A stretch of 64,000 nt of DNA from Flavobacterium johnsoniae UW101 (lineage in GTDB: Bacteria; Bacteroidota; Bacteroidia; Flavobacteriales; Flavobacteriaceae): contig NC_009441.1 in assembly GCF_000016645.1 (NCBI RefSeq), positions 4,526,001 through 4,590,000 of the forward strand. Reading direction: 5' to 3'. Shown here in pieces: positions 1 to 9,308 of this stretch; position 1 is the first letter of the stretch, and each line of letters starts with the position of its first letter. Made by a program: the position numbers and the translations under genes. The notes beneath the pieces are model-generated. The model was given only the letters and a program-made list of their open reading frames with translations. It was not told where the DNA came from and searched no databases.

Positions 1-572
1 AAACAGTTAATTGAGTGGCCATTCTCAAAAAAAAATTAAAGTGAATACCATTTCACAAGGCATTACATCGATGTTTTTTGCTTTTTAACGATCAAATACT
101 ATATTTAAGTTAAGAATATATCTATAATTATAAAACTATTTTTCAATAAAAATCAAGCTGAATTTGATACTTTTTAATAATCCGGTGAGTAGATTTTAGG
201 CGCTTTTTAAAGAAAGGCAGCCTTCTTAGTGGAAGAGATATTTTTTAAAAACTTTTTTTTACATAATTTCCATATTAGAAATGGAAATTATGTAAATATA
301 ACATTGTTATATATAACATTTTTTTCATATAGAGATATCAAAAGCTGGTACAGATATTTAGTTCCGACATTATTTTGTATACTGCCCAAACCTTTCTAGA
401 CTGCCCTATATGGCTTTTTATACATCAGCAAGGAACTGTATTTTTGAAACCTGCTGCTATTGTAGAACGGCTGTCCACAAATTTTAGAAGAAAAGCTGCA
501 CAATTTCATGGTATTTGTCAAAATTCATAAAAATCTTACCTTTGATAAAATGCCATAATGCAGCAAGGAATT
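1..572. other. Intergenic region, no gene seen
   Basis: AT-rich stretch with no credible open frame on either strand. The only structured element is a 13-bp inverted repeat listed separately. It presumably contains the promoter of the response regulator at 573, but I could not fix a convincing -7/-33 pair. Confidence 0.6.
261..293. repeat. 13-bp perfect inverted repeat
   Basis: Arms at 261-273 and 281-293 (ACATAATTTCCAT and its reverse complement) with a 7-nt loop. No T-run follows the stem on either strand, so it is not a standard terminator. It may be an operator or the end of a transcript from outside the window. Confidence 0.5.
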
Positions 573-1022
573 ATGACCCAAAAAACATATAAACATATTT
601 TATTAGCGGATGATGATCCGGATGACTGTGATTTTTTTTCTGAAGTTTTCAACGAGAATTTTCCAGAGGTTAAACTCTCCATTTCAAATGACGGCGCCGC
701 TTTAATCAATCTTCTTGAAGGTCCTCCAAATCCGGAAGCCGATTTGATATTTTTAGATTTGAACATGCCGATACTATCAGGAGCAGAATGCCTGGAAAAA
801 ATCAGATCATCACTTGAGCTAAAGAATCATATCGTAATTATATTCAGCACCAGCAGCAGCCCTTCTGACATCGAAAAGATGTATGCTATGGGAGCCAACT
901 ATTTTATTACCAAACCGGTTGAATACCAGCATTTGGTTAAGCTGATCAGCAAAGCTATGTCTTTAGCGGCCGAGACGCATACCAAACAGCCGTCGTTTGA
1001 AAATTTCAATATTACGATCTGA
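573..1022 (+). CDS. Single-domain response regulator (REC only, Rcp1-like)
   Basis: A 149-aa protein that is almost entirely one receiver domain. The acidic triad is visible in LADDDPDD, the phospho-acceptor is Asp62 (FLDLNMP), the switch Ser/Thr lies in FSTS, and the conserved Lys lies in ITKP. There is no DNA-binding or enzymatic output domain, so it probably acts by phosphotransfer or protein contact. I start it at the ATG at 573, preceded by AAGGA, rather than the ATG five codons upstream. It is a close paralogue of the regulator at 4718-5167 (about 109 of 149 residues identical by hand alignment). It converges with the bacteriophytochrome gene. Confidence 0.9.
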   Translation: MTQKTYKHILLADDDPDDCDFFSEVFNENFPEVKLSISNDGAALINLLEGPPNPEADLIFLDLNMPILSGAECLEKIRSSLELKNHIVIIFSTSSSPSDIEKMYAMGANYFITKPVEYQHLVKLISKAMSLAAETHTKQPSFENFNITI

Positions 1023-1031
1023 TTTTTCTGC

Positions 1032-1056
1032 CAGCCGGAATCAGGCTGCTTTTTCT
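1032..1056 (+). terminator. Short terminator hairpin after the response regulator
   Basis: A 5-bp stem, CAGCC (1032-1036) with GGCTG (1044-1048), is followed by CTTTTTCTT. It sits 10 bp after the stop codon, between two convergent genes. The stem is short, so confidence is moderate. Confidence 0.5.
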
Positions 1057-1069
1057 TAAATATTAAATT

Positions 1070-3337
1070 TTAGATAAGGGTATCCTGCGAATCACAGGGA
1101 AAATAAATGGTAATGGAGGTACCTTGGTCCACTTTTCCCTCTGCTGTAATTGTTCCTCCTAATGTCTGCATAATTTTTTTGCACAGCGCCAGTCCAATTC
1201 CAGAGCCGCTGTATTGCTGCTGGGTATGAAGTCTTGTAAAAACTTTAAATATTGAATCTGCGTACTTTTGATCAAAACCGATACCATTATCCGAGAATTT
1301 AACCCAGGAACAATATACATTAAACGATTCTTTTATAAGTACCGGCTCCTGCGAAGCCGTAATTTTAATTACAGGTGATCGGTCAGGCGAAGCATATTTT
1401 AAGGAGTTTTGAATAATATTTAAAAACAACTGCTTCATGAGAAACCCAATTGCATTAACTTCCGGAAGTTTCTCACACTCAATAACCGCATTATTTTCAG
1501 TTATCGCTTCGCTGATTTCATCTAATGTATCTTCAAAAATGAGATTAAGGTCAATTTTTTCAGCTGCCTCTCTGGTGTTTTTAATACGGGTGTATTTCAA
1601 AATATCCTGCAGCAGTCCACGCATCCTTGCAGCAGATTTTGATACACGTTCCAGTGAATCAAATTCAGGATCTTCGCGGTCGCCTTTTTTTTCAGAAAGC
1701 AGCTTAGAGGTAATCATTTGTATTTTCCTAAGAGGTTCCTGAAGATCATGTGTACTGATCCAGTTTATATTTTCCAGTTCAGAATTAGTCTCTCTCAAGA
1801 TTTCACTTTGAAGTCTGTATCTTTCTTCTTCCTCACTCAGCAGAATCATCATCAGATTATTATGAAGAGAATGGGCATATTTAGCCGCTGCATTTATTTC
1901 ATACTGTCTCCAGATAGTACTCTGTCCTTTAACAGTCTCTTTCCAGATATTAAATGAGTTTCTTGGATGCAGCCCTTTTTCATCCTTAACAATGCTTTTT
2001 TCCGGATCACCTGCCCAGTGAATTTCTGAGATAGTTTCAGGCCTGTACCAGATGATGTGATTGGAATTTCCAAGAGGATGATAAATTACTCCGGCAAAAT
2101 TGGAAGATCTTTCCAGTTCAGGAAAATCATCGCTGATTTTTCTGGTCGCATAAAATTCGGCGACTCTCTTATTCTCTATTCGCTCCACTAAAGCTTCTAT
2201 CTGTTCATCTTCTGGAGTCAGACCATTTCTGTATATTTTATTTCGAAACATTATCGAAACTCCTCCTGAATTGCATAAGGCAAGCAGCTCGGGCATTTTG
2301 ATTATAACGTTCAAGGAATCTTCAGACAGCGGCAGATCAAGAGCTGTTAAACGCTCTAATGCTTCAATGGATTTCTTTGAATTAATATTTTCATCGTTTG
2401 ATTCCCGGATATCAATCTGCGAGGTAATGAACTGCCCCTGAAGTTTTGCAGCAAGGCGCACCGCAGGAGAAATATTCTTTTTCGAATAATGATGGCATGC
2501 AATAAGACCCCACAAACGGTCATGGTGTATAAGTGAAATAGTAAGCGTTGCGCCGACACCCATATTTTTAAGATATTCAACATGAATGGGCGATGTGCTT
2601 CTTAAAATCGCAAGGCTTAAATCAAGGTTTTTGTCCTTGCTGTCATCGATTGTAAAAATAGGAACTGGCTGATAATTAATATCTACAATCAACCTGAGCT
2701 GGTTCTTTATGTAAAGTTCTCTGGCCTGTACCGGAATATCAGTATGCGGATAATGCAATCCTAAAAATGGTTCAAGATCTTTATTGCAGCTTTCTGCATA
2801 AACTTCACCGTTATACTGCTCATCGAAACGATAAATCATTACACGGTCATACCCAGTTATTTCCCTTGTACCTTCTGCTACCAGGGCACAGAGATCTTTC
2901 AGCGATTTTGTGTTGTTCATCTGTGTCACAAACTGGATAGTCTGTGTATAAACGTCTGCCAGAATCTGTTTGTCGAACTGAGGTTCTGCTTCTAAAACAT
3001 AAATATCATCACTTTTGTGAATATTGACCTGAAACTTTTCGTTAAGAAGTTCTATTTCCAAAGGAAACACATCCTGCACCGTATCTGAATTTATATAACT
3101 AAAAATACGTTCCTGCGCTTGTGTACCAAAAACAGCTGCAAATTTATTTCCTAATGCCTGAGTATGGCTTAGAGGAATGAAAGATGAAATATTACTGGTG
3201 CAATAGTCTATTATCCAATCATTAGTAAGCCCAATTAAAAAGCCATGCGGCTGGATTTGTCCCGGAATATGTATAGGTTCTTGGTCGCAATTGGTCAACG
3301 TAACCAAATCACGGTTAACTATATCTTTAAACTTCAT
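1070..3337 (-). CDS. bphP: Bacteriophytochrome sensor histidine kinase
   Basis: A 755-aa red/far-red photoreceptor kinase. The order is PAS (about 20-120), GAF (about 135-310), PHY (about 320-500), HisKA and HATPase_c. The biliverdin-attaching Cys17 lies in TNCDQEPIHIPGQIQPHG, the site used by bacterial phytochromes. The GAF domain has HTDIPVQAR, matching the conserved DIP motif, and CHHY. The PHY tongue has PRNSF. The phospho-acceptor His530 is in STHDLQEPLR, and ATP-binding DNGIGF and GSGIGLALCKK boxes follow. No output domain is present. The receiver protein at 3457-3912 lies upstream on the same strand and is the likely partner. No heme oxygenase, needed to make biliverdin, occurs in the window. 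Confidence 0.95.
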   Translation of the reverse strand: MKFKDIVNRDLVTLTNCDQEPIHIPGQIQPHGFLIGLTNDWIIDYCTSNISSFIPLSHTQALGNKFAAVFGTQAQERIFSYINSDTVQDVFPLEIELLNEKFQVNIHKSDDIYVLEAEPQFDKQILADVYTQTIQFVTQMNNTKSLKDLCALVAEGTREITGYDRVMIYRFDEQYNGEVYAESCNKDLEPFLGLHYPHTDIPVQARELYIKNQLRLIVDINYQPVPIFTIDDSKDKNLDLSLAILRSTSPIHVEYLKNMGVGATLTISLIHHDRLWGLIACHHYSKKNISPAVRLAAKLQGQFITSQIDIRESNDENINSKKSIEALERLTALDLPLSEDSLNVIIKMPELLALCNSGGVSIMFRNKIYRNGLTPEDEQIEALVERIENKRVAEFYATRKISDDFPELERSSNFAGVIYHPLGNSNHIIWYRPETISEIHWAGDPEKSIVKDEKGLHPRNSFNIWKETVKGQSTIWRQYEINAAAKYAHSLHNNLMMILLSEEEERYRLQSEILRETNSELENINWISTHDLQEPLRKIQMITSKLLSEKKGDREDPEFDSLERVSKSAARMRGLLQDILKYTRIKNTREAAEKIDLNLIFEDTLDEISEAITENNAVIECEKLPEVNAIGFLMKQLFLNIIQNSLKYASPDRSPVIKITASQEPVLIKESFNVYCSWVKFSDNGIGFDQKYADSIFKVFTRLHTQQQYSGSGIGLALCKKIMQTLGGTITAEGKVDQGTSITIYFPCDSQDTLI

Positions 3338-3456
3338 TAATAACTGAATTTAGAAAGCACTCTTCATGCTTTTAGAGCTGGAAACTACATCTGTAACGTT
3401 ACTGCAACAATTATAAAATTGTCGATATTTTATATTTAAAATAATTGCTTATTGTA

Positions 3457-3912
3457 TCAATTAAATGTATAAATATTTTCTGGTAAATTGGAGCGCATGT
3501 CTGCCAGCGTGCTTTTTAAATCTGTCTGCACACCAATGCAAAGCTGCTGCATGATCTGCTTTAATTCATCAAAGTCTGAAGGTTTTACAATGTATGCTTC
3601 CGCACCTAAAGAATGAGCGTCGTCAATACCTTTCATTCTTGATGAAGTAGCCATCATTACAACTGGTATTTCTCCAAAACGCAGATCCTGCTTAATAAGC
3701 TTAAGCAACTCCCAGCCGTTCATTTTCGGCATCCCGGCATCCAATAATATCAAATCAGGCAGTGAATCTAATTGGGACAGTAAATCCAGCGCAGCATCAC
3801 CACTGTCCACAAATTTAACGGCGAAACTTTCTTCTGTTCCAACCATTGCCCACTTAAAAAATTCAGCATCATCACAATCATCATCCACCAGTAAAATTAT
3901 CTTTCTATTCAT
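3457..3912 (-). CDS. Single-domain response regulator next to bacteriophytochrome
   Basis: A 151-aa receiver-only protein. VDDDCDD is the acidic pocket, Asp58 in LLDAGMP the phospho-acceptor, MATS the switch residue region and IVKP the conserved Lys region. It lies 119 bp upstream of the phytochrome kinase in the same orientation, so the two may be cotranscribed and act as a kinase/receiver pair, as Rcp1 does with cyanobacterial Cph1. It is clearly more diverged from the 573 and 4718 regulators than those are from each other. The pairing is an inference from position. Confidence 0.9.
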   Translation of the reverse strand: MNRKIILLVDDDCDDAEFFKWAMVGTEESFAVKFVDSGDAALDLLSQLDSLPDLILLDAGMPKMNGWELLKLIKQDLRFGEIPVVMMATSSRMKGIDDAHSLGAEAYIVKPSDFDELKQIMQQLCIGVQTDLKSTLADMRSNLPENIYTFN

Positions 3913-4717
3913 TTATATTAATATAGTATTACAGCACTATTTTTGAGCCGCAATGATGTAAGTAAATTTAGGTATACATTCTCTTGAAAACAAGAGAAAG
4001 AGAAAATTATTTCTAAAATTAATAAGTAATCAAGAATAATTTCTTTTTTAATAAATGCTTATATTTTCAAGAAATTGATAATGATTATTTTGTTATAATA
4101 AGGTAATTTTTTAAATATTAAATCTCTTAAAGGATATAAAAATAAAAAAAACTTTACACTATTTATATTTTCAATCCGCTTTACAGCAATATCAATTCAA
4201 TTAATAAAACATTATAAGCAAAGTTAACCAAATACAAAAATGCTAAGTTTATAGATTGAATAAGTTATATTACATAATTTAAATATTTATAATGCAACCT
4301 GTTATACATAATTCATTTACTATTAACAATTTGTAATAAGTAGAAATAACTGATAAATTCAATCTAAAACTTTTAAATTATATAAAAACAGCACAGAATT
4401 ATGTAAGTAAAAAATAAGCAGACTAACCTATTTTTGATTTTTGCAATAAATTTATATACATATATGAAGTCATTTACATTTCCAGCATATAATTCTTCTT
4501 ATCTATCTTACCTAATCAGGCACTTATTTTTCATGAGGCAGGAATTTTAAAGATTCAGAACATGATTTTAAAAATATTTGCGGGCTTTTTAAGCGGGCTT
4601 ATTATATTAATAGTATAGGTCGTATTAAAAATTCTGGATATATTTACCCATCGTTATGGGCTATTAAAATGCATATTTGTGCTTATGCTAATAAAGAACT
4701 ATGATAATGAAATTATT
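3913..4717. other. Long AT-rich intergenic region
   Basis: About 800 bp between divergent genes with no convincing coding frame and very low GC. A short hydrophobic frame at 4562-4618 (18 residues) was noted but not called. The region should contain the promoters of both flanking regulators; I could not define them. Confidence 0.5.
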
Positions 4718-5167
4718 ATGACTCAAAAATTATTTAAACATATTCTGCTGGCAGATGACGATTTAGATGACTGTGATTTTTTTTCCGATGTTTTTAAAAC
4801 TAACTTTCCGGATGTCAAGCTGTCTGTTTCAAATGACGGGGGGGCATTGCTAACACTGCTTGAGGGCCCACCGCATCCAAAAGCAGACATGATTTTCTTA
4901 GACCTTAACATGCCTGTAGTATCAGGACCCGAATGTCTAGAAAAAATCAGAACTTCAACGGAGTTAAAAAACCATGTAATTGTTATTTTCAGTACCAGTA
5001 ACAGTCCCGACGACATTCAGAAAATGTATTCGCTTGGCGCCAATTATTTCATTACAAAACCTTCGGAATACAATCATCTTTCCAGACTGATCAGCAAAGC
5101 GATGTCTCTGGTATCTCACACAGATGTACGGCAGCCTGCCTTTGAGAACTTTCACATTAAAATTTAA
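4718..5167 (+). CDS. Single-domain response regulator, paralogue of 573-1022
   Basis: A 149-aa receiver-only regulator, colinear without gaps with the protein at 573-1022 and about 73 percent identical by hand count. The acidic pocket is ADDDLDD, the phospho-acceptor Asp62 lies in FLDLNMP, and Lys is in ITKP. I use the ATG at 4718, which aligns with its paralogue; the longer frame from 4679 needs a GTG start. It is followed after 18 bp by a PAS histidine kinase, so the two probably form one operon and one phosphotransfer pair. There is no output domain. Confidence 0.9.
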   Translation: MTQKLFKHILLADDDLDDCDFFSDVFKTNFPDVKLSVSNDGGALLTLLEGPPHPKADMIFLDLNMPVVSGPECLEKIRTSTELKNHVIVIFSTSNSPDDIQKMYSLGANYFITKPSEYNHLSRLISKAMSLVSHTDVRQPAFENFHIKI

Positions 5168-5185
5168 TTATTATTTTTTGCCAGC

Positions 5186-6682
5186 ATGATGGATCTTCCA
5201 GAATCAATAAGAGAAAAGGTTTTACGTGATGTTATAGATACAGCGCCTTTTCCAATCGGAGTATACACAGGAGATAAAATGAAAATTGTACTGGCAAACC
5301 AGTCCATGATTAAAACCTATGGAAAAGGACCTGATGTGATAGGGACAAACTATACAGAAATTCTTCCTGAACTTGAAAACCAGCAGATATTTGATCAGCT
5401 CCGCGAGGTGCTGCATACAGGAAAATCATATGAAGCAAAAAATGCACGAGTTGACATTGTTGTAAATGGCAAATTGAAACCGCACTATTTCAATTACAAC
5501 TTTACGCCCATTTTCGGCGCGGAAGGAGAAGTCTACGGCGTAATGAATACGGCTGCTGAAGTAACAGAACTTAATGTTGCCCGGCAGCAGACTATAGAAA
5601 TTGAAAAGAAATTAAGACTAGCTGTTGAATCCTCGCAGCTTGGAATATTCGAGATAGATATCAAAAAAGGTCTTATGAGAGGATCAAAACGTTTTACAAA
5701 CTTTTTTGGACTGGAAAAGCGTGAGTTTACACTCAATACTTTGGTGTCTTTTATCCATCCGGAAGATATAGCGTTATGGCACAATGCGCTCGAAACACTC
5801 TCAGAAACAGCAGACTTAAACTGTGAGCTGAGGGTGATAAACAATAAAAAACTGCAATGGATACGATTTTCCGGTTCACTATCAGAGAGTGATGATAAGG
5901 AGAATACTATCGTAGGAATAGCTCAGGACATTACTGTACAGAAAGAAAATGCCCAGGAGCTTATGCAGCTGGTGGAACAGCGCACACTTGAACTCAGACG
6001 CTCTAATGATGACCTGAAACAGTTTGGGCACGTGATCAGCCATGACTTAAAAGAGCCGGTTCGCAAATTGCTATTGTTCTCCAATATTCTTAAAGAAGAT
6101 TTAGATAATGATAAAAAACCGAGAATGAGCCAGTATGCCCATAAAATCAATAAAAGCGCTGCACGTCTCACAGAAATGATTGACTCTATATTAAACTATT
6201 CCTCTGCCGGAAGTCCGGATTTGAACGAAGTTGTCGACCTGAACCATATTATTGAAAATATAAAGGAAGATCTTGAAATAAAAATTCTCGAAAAACATGC
6301 AGTCATTGAGCACAAAAAAATGCCTCTTTTAAACGGGTCAAAAATTTTATTCCATCAGCTGTTTTATAACCTTATTGCCAACTCCCTGAAGTTTTCTCGT
6401 GATAATTTTGATTCTCATATCAAAATTGAATGTAGTTTTGACTCTGAAAAACTGCTAATTACAATAACGGACAACGGTATAGGGATTTCCATCGAAAATT
6501 CCCTGAGAATCTTCAATGTCTTTGAGAGGCTGCATTCGAAAGATGAGTATGAAGGAACCGGGTTAGGACTGGCGCTCTGCAAAAAAATAGTTGAACGCCA
6601 TAACGGGAAAATGATGTATGTTAAACCTGAAACTACAGGTGCTGTTTTTGAAATTATCTTACCGGCATCAATTTTACACTAA
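5186..6682 (+). CDS. PAS-domain sensor histidine kinase
   Basis: A 498-aa kinase without signal peptide or membrane segments, so it is likely cytoplasmic. It has a first PAS domain (about 10-130), a second PAS domain (about 140-255, ending in the typical GIAQDIT), a short coiled linker, HisKA with phospho-acceptor His286 in SHDLKEPVRK, and HATPase_c with DNGIGI and GTGLGLALCKK. The C-terminal kinase half resembles that of the phytochrome kinase in this cluster. It lies 18 bp after its likely receiver partner. The signal sensed by the PAS domains cannot be read from sequence. Confidence 0.92.
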   Translation: MMDLPESIREKVLRDVIDTAPFPIGVYTGDKMKIVLANQSMIKTYGKGPDVIGTNYTEILPELENQQIFDQLREVLHTGKSYEAKNARVDIVVNGKLKPHYFNYNFTPIFGAEGEVYGVMNTAAEVTELNVARQQTIEIEKKLRLAVESSQLGIFEIDIKKGLMRGSKRFTNFFGLEKREFTLNTLVSFIHPEDIALWHNALETLSETADLNCELRVINNKKLQWIRFSGSLSESDDKENTIVGIAQDITVQKENAQELMQLVEQRTLELRRSNDDLKQFGHVISHDLKEPVRKLLLFSNILKEDLDNDKKPRMSQYAHKINKSAARLTEMIDSILNYSSAGSPDLNEVVDLNHIIENIKEDLEIKILEKHAVIEHKKMPLLNGSKILFHQLFYNLIANSLKFSRDNFDSHIKIECSFDSEKLLITITDNGIGISIENSLRIFNVFERLHSKDEYEGTGLGLALCKKIVERHNGKMMYVKPETTGAVFEIILPASILH

Positions 6683-6706
6683 TGTAATTTTACATGTAAA
6701 ATTACA
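6683..6706. repeat. Perfect 24-bp palindrome directly after the kinase stop codon
   Basis: Twelve-base arms meet without a spacer, starting TGTAATTTTACA. It begins at the first base after the TAA. As RNA it would fold into a strong AT-rich hairpin, but only a short mixed sequence and no T-run follows. It may stabilise the 3' end or bind a protein. Confidence 0.6.
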
Positions 6707-6781
6707 GACTAAAGCAGCTCATTACGAATTGCTTTTGGTGCGATTAAAATCAGTAATCATATAGAGACATACCGCAAAAGC

Positions 6782-7192
6782 TCATCCTGCAATAACTTTA
6801 ACATCATAGCCGCTATTCTGATATAGGGTTAAGCCCTGCCCGACAATTGCATTGCCTCCATCTCTTGGAACAAGAGAAAAATAGATTGCGACGTCTTCAA
6901 TGCCGTCTCCTGTAAAATCTCCAGTATAGGATTCCGTACCATCAAGTACTGCATCATGGGATTCTAAATTTTTTGGCAAATACTTTTTGAATTGTTTTTC
7001 TGCGAGCCTGACGGCATCATTTGTAGTTATTTTAGGTCTGTTGTTTTGATTTTCTTTTATAGAAAGTTCTTTTTCTTTTAACAATAATTCTTTTTCCTTA
7101 AGTTCCAATTCTTTTTCTCTTTGTGAATTATTGCAGCCTGCCAGAACTAAAAACACAGGTAGTATTACTTTGATTTTGATAGATATGTTCAT
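6782..7192 (-). CDS. Small lipoprotein with Lys/Glu stalk
   Basis: A 136-aa protein starting at the ATG at 7192. A lipoprotein signal (VFLVLAGC) ends at Cys about residue 19. Then comes a highly charged KEKEL-repeat segment, predicted to be a helical or coiled-coil stalk, and a C-terminal domain of about 90 residues with DFTGDGIEDVAIYF, which resembles an acidic calcium-loop-like or FG-GAP-like motif. The longer frame to 7306 adds 38 unlikely residues before the signal peptide. The stalk resembles that of the lipoprotein at 13413-13988. Its function is unknown. Confidence 0.75.
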   Translation of the reverse strand: MNISIKIKVILPVFLVLAGCNNSQREKELELKEKELLLKEKELSIKENQNNRPKITTNDAVRLAEKQFKKYLPKNLESHDAVLDGTESYTGDFTGDGIEDVAIYFSLVPRDGGNAIVGQGLTLYQNSGYDVKVIAG

Positions 7193-7341
7193 TTTAATAT
7201 GATAAGGTATATTTTTTTTGATCTTAGTGGCGGTCATGGGAAAACAAAATATCCATGAAATCAGGTATTGCCATCTATAAATCACAGTGCTAACTTTGCT
7301 CCCCATCTAACCCAATATACGCCTTTAGCAGCAGTACCAGA

Positions 7342-7560
7342 ATGAAAAAGTTTAAAATTAAAAGAACAGACCAGAACCAATGGATGGTGTCACATCATGA
7401 ATACCCTAAATTTACCTGTCTTTTTGAGTCCAACCGTTTCAATTATGAAAGAACCATAAACGGCCTGTCGGATCCATCGGGAAATTTCAATGAAATAGAG
7501 CTGCTCCACAAAATGGAAAAATGGCTCGCGCAGCACCATAAGGAAAAAATAAACGGATAG
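7342..7560 (+). CDS. Small hypothetical protein
   Basis: A 72-aa basic protein (MKKFKIKRTDQNQWMVSHHE...) with no signal peptide or membrane segment. It stands alone between a lipoprotein gene and a response regulator, both on the other strand. I do not recognise the family. Codon use looks like that of its neighbours and no overlapping frame competes for the interval, which is why I keep it. Confidence 0.55.
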   Translation: MKKFKIKRTDQNQWMVSHHEYPKFTCLFESNRFNYERTINGLSDPSGNFNEIELLHKMEKWLAQHHKEKING

Positions 7561-7632
7561 CCGTTAAGCCAAAATTATCCGCACCTGTTGCTCATTTACA
7601 GCTGCCATTAAGAAATCTTAGATCATGCCGTT

Positions 7633-8016
7633 CTAGTAAAACAGCTCCTTTAGTATTTCCTGAAGCTCTTCCATGTGGACTGGTTTTGAGATGTATTTAA
7701 CCCTGATATTGTTACGGTCCAGCCAGGGCACCATGACTTCTTCTGGAGGCGTGGAAAGAACAATAACCTCAATATTTTTGAGACGTTCGATCTGCCCCAT
7801 GCGTTTGAGAAACTCCAGCCCGTTTACTGCCGGCATGTTATAATCTAAAAAAATAATATCTGGCAGCTGTTCGGTTGTTTCTAGTTCTTTGCGTGCTTTG
7901 ACCGGATTTTCTGAAGTAAGGCATACAGCCTCTTTATTTACCGCCTGTACCGCTTCCACAAAAAACTGTGTATCGTCTTGGTCATCGTCAATCAAAAGTA
8001 TATTTCTATAGGACAT
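7633..8016 (-). CDS. Single-domain response regulator
   Basis: A 127-aa receiver-only protein from the ATG at 8016 (MSYRNILLIDDD); eight upstream codons in the longer frame are not needed. IDDDQDD forms the acidic pocket, Asp58 lies in FLDYNMP, Thr in LSTPP and Lys in ISKP. It is the fourth stand-alone receiver within 8 kb. No kinase adjoins it, so it could receive phosphate from either kinase in this cluster or from elsewhere. Confidence 0.88.
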   Translation of the reverse strand: MSYRNILLIDDDQDDTQFFVEAVQAVNKEAVCLTSENPVKARKELETTEQLPDIIFLDYNMPAVNGLEFLKRMGQIERLKNIEVIVLSTPPEEVMVPWLDRNNIRVKYISKPVHMEELQEILKELFY

Positions 8017-8376
8017 ATTTCTTTTTTTAAGAGCAGTCAAACTGCAATAGGTTTACAAATATAATCATATGATCAAAGAGCAGCATACACGATTATAAAT
8101 TCAAATTTATATTATTCTATTTACATTTGAGTTAAATCGCTGCATTTATGAAACCTTATTACTTAATTTTAACTTAGTTGGTCAGCTTTAGCTGACAGAA
8201 TTAAATACTCTTTTATTTAAAGAAACATCTAGTCCCAGCAAGTGTTACAATAAAATAGAAAAGTGAGAATATTTTAATTTATCGTATTTTTATAACCTAT
8301 CTTGTTTTTAAACAAAATATATACAAAACATCAGACTTAGATAAGAAAGTAAAAACAATAAAAGTAAAAAATAACT
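8017..8376. other. Intergenic region between divergent genes
   Basis: No coding frame. A small hairpin (GTCAGC, loop TTTA, GCTGAC, 8181-8196) is the only structure I see. Promoters of the flanking divergent genes should lie here. Confidence 0.45.
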
Positions 8377-9081
8377 ATGCAGAACATAGAGAACAAAACA
8401 GCGTATATAACCGGAGGGGCAAAAGGCATCGGTTTTGGTATTGCAGAAGCTTTAGTAAAAAACGGAGTAAAAGTAGCTATTTCAGGAAGGGATACCGATG
8501 CACTTGAAAAGGCGCAGCAGGCATTAGGGAAACAAAATGTACTGATCCTGCAGTCTGATATCAGAAATTTCAATGATGAACGCAAAGCTGTTGAACATAT
8601 CGTATCTGAATTCGGTAAACTGGATATTGTCATTGCCAATGCAGGAATCGGAAAATTTGCACCTATAGACGAAATGTCACTTGAGGAATGGAATACGATG
8701 ATTGACACGAATCTCACTGGGGCTTTCCATACCCTGAAAGCAGCAGTGGAACAGCTCAAAGAAAACAAAGGCTATTACATTTCAATTGCCTCCCTGGCCG
8801 GAGCAAATTTCTTTGCTAAAGGCGCAGGTTACAATGCTTCAAAATTTGGCCTGGTGGGCTTTACCCAGGCTGCCATGCTGGATCTGCGTGATTATGATGT
8901 AAAGTGCACTACTATTATGCCCGGGTCGGTTACTTCCAACTTCAACAGCCATATTCCAAGTGAAGAGGATAAATGGAAAATCCAGCCCTCTGATATAGGA
9001 CAGATGGTCGTGGATCTCTTAAGAATGAACCCTAATGTGCTGCCCAGCAAAATAGAAGTCCGTCCAACGAAAACGAAATAA
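8377..9081 (+). CDS. Short-chain dehydrogenase/reductase
   Basis: A 234-aa classical SDR with Rossmann fold. The cofactor loop is TGGAKGIGFG near the N-terminus, NAG follows at about residue 90, and the catalytic Tyr-Lys pair lies in YNASKFG. The protein probably uses NAD(P)H to reduce or oxidise a carbonyl or alcohol; the substrate cannot be inferred. It ends about 230 bp before the Crp-type regulator in the same direction, but that regulator has its own candidate operator, so this gene is probably a separate unit. Confidence 0.9.
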   Translation: MQNIENKTAYITGGAKGIGFGIAEALVKNGVKVAISGRDTDALEKAQQALGKQNVLILQSDIRNFNDERKAVEHIVSEFGKLDIVIANAGIGKFAPIDEMSLEEWNTMIDTNLTGAFHTLKAAVEQLKENKGYYISIASLAGANFFAKGAGYNASKFGLVGFTQAAMLDLRDYDVKCTTIMPGSVTSNFNSHIPSEEDKWKIQPSDIGQMVVDLLRMNPNVLPSKIEVRPTKTK

Positions 9082-9257
9082 ATAAAATGAACTGTCAAAA
9101 ATACATGTGCAATAATTACACTTACACAATCTAAAACACAAGCTTGTCTGTCCGAAAAAAACAATGCTTTATAATTGATTTTCAGACGGTAAATAATCCT
9201 CAGATATTTTAATAATACAAAATTATTCCGCTATTAAAAAGTAGTATCACAGTTTAT

Positions 9258-9276
9258 TTTTTACCAAATGGTAAAT
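9258..9276. promoter_or_regulatory. Near-palindromic operator candidate, copy 1
   Basis: TTTTTACCAAATGGTAAAT, with arms TTTACCA and TGGTAAA around a 2-nt centre. It ends 32 bp before the start codon of the Crp/Fnr-type regulator. An identical 19-bp copy occurs at 9881-9899 before the next gene. Two identical copies within 640 bp, both just upstream of genes, suggest a shared operator. Confidence 0.65.
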
Positions 9277-9308
9277 CAGAGAAAACATATTCTTTTTAAA
9301 TTGCACAA

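Noticed and set aside
4562..4618. 18-residue hydrophobic mini-frame MILKIFAGFLSGLIILIV
   Set aside because: Could be a tiny membrane peptide, but there is no ribosome-site support or second copy, and AT-rich DNA yields such frames by chance.
7193..7306. 38-residue N-terminal extension of the small lipoprotein
   Set aside because: It would bury the lipoprotein signal peptide that begins at the ATG at 7192.
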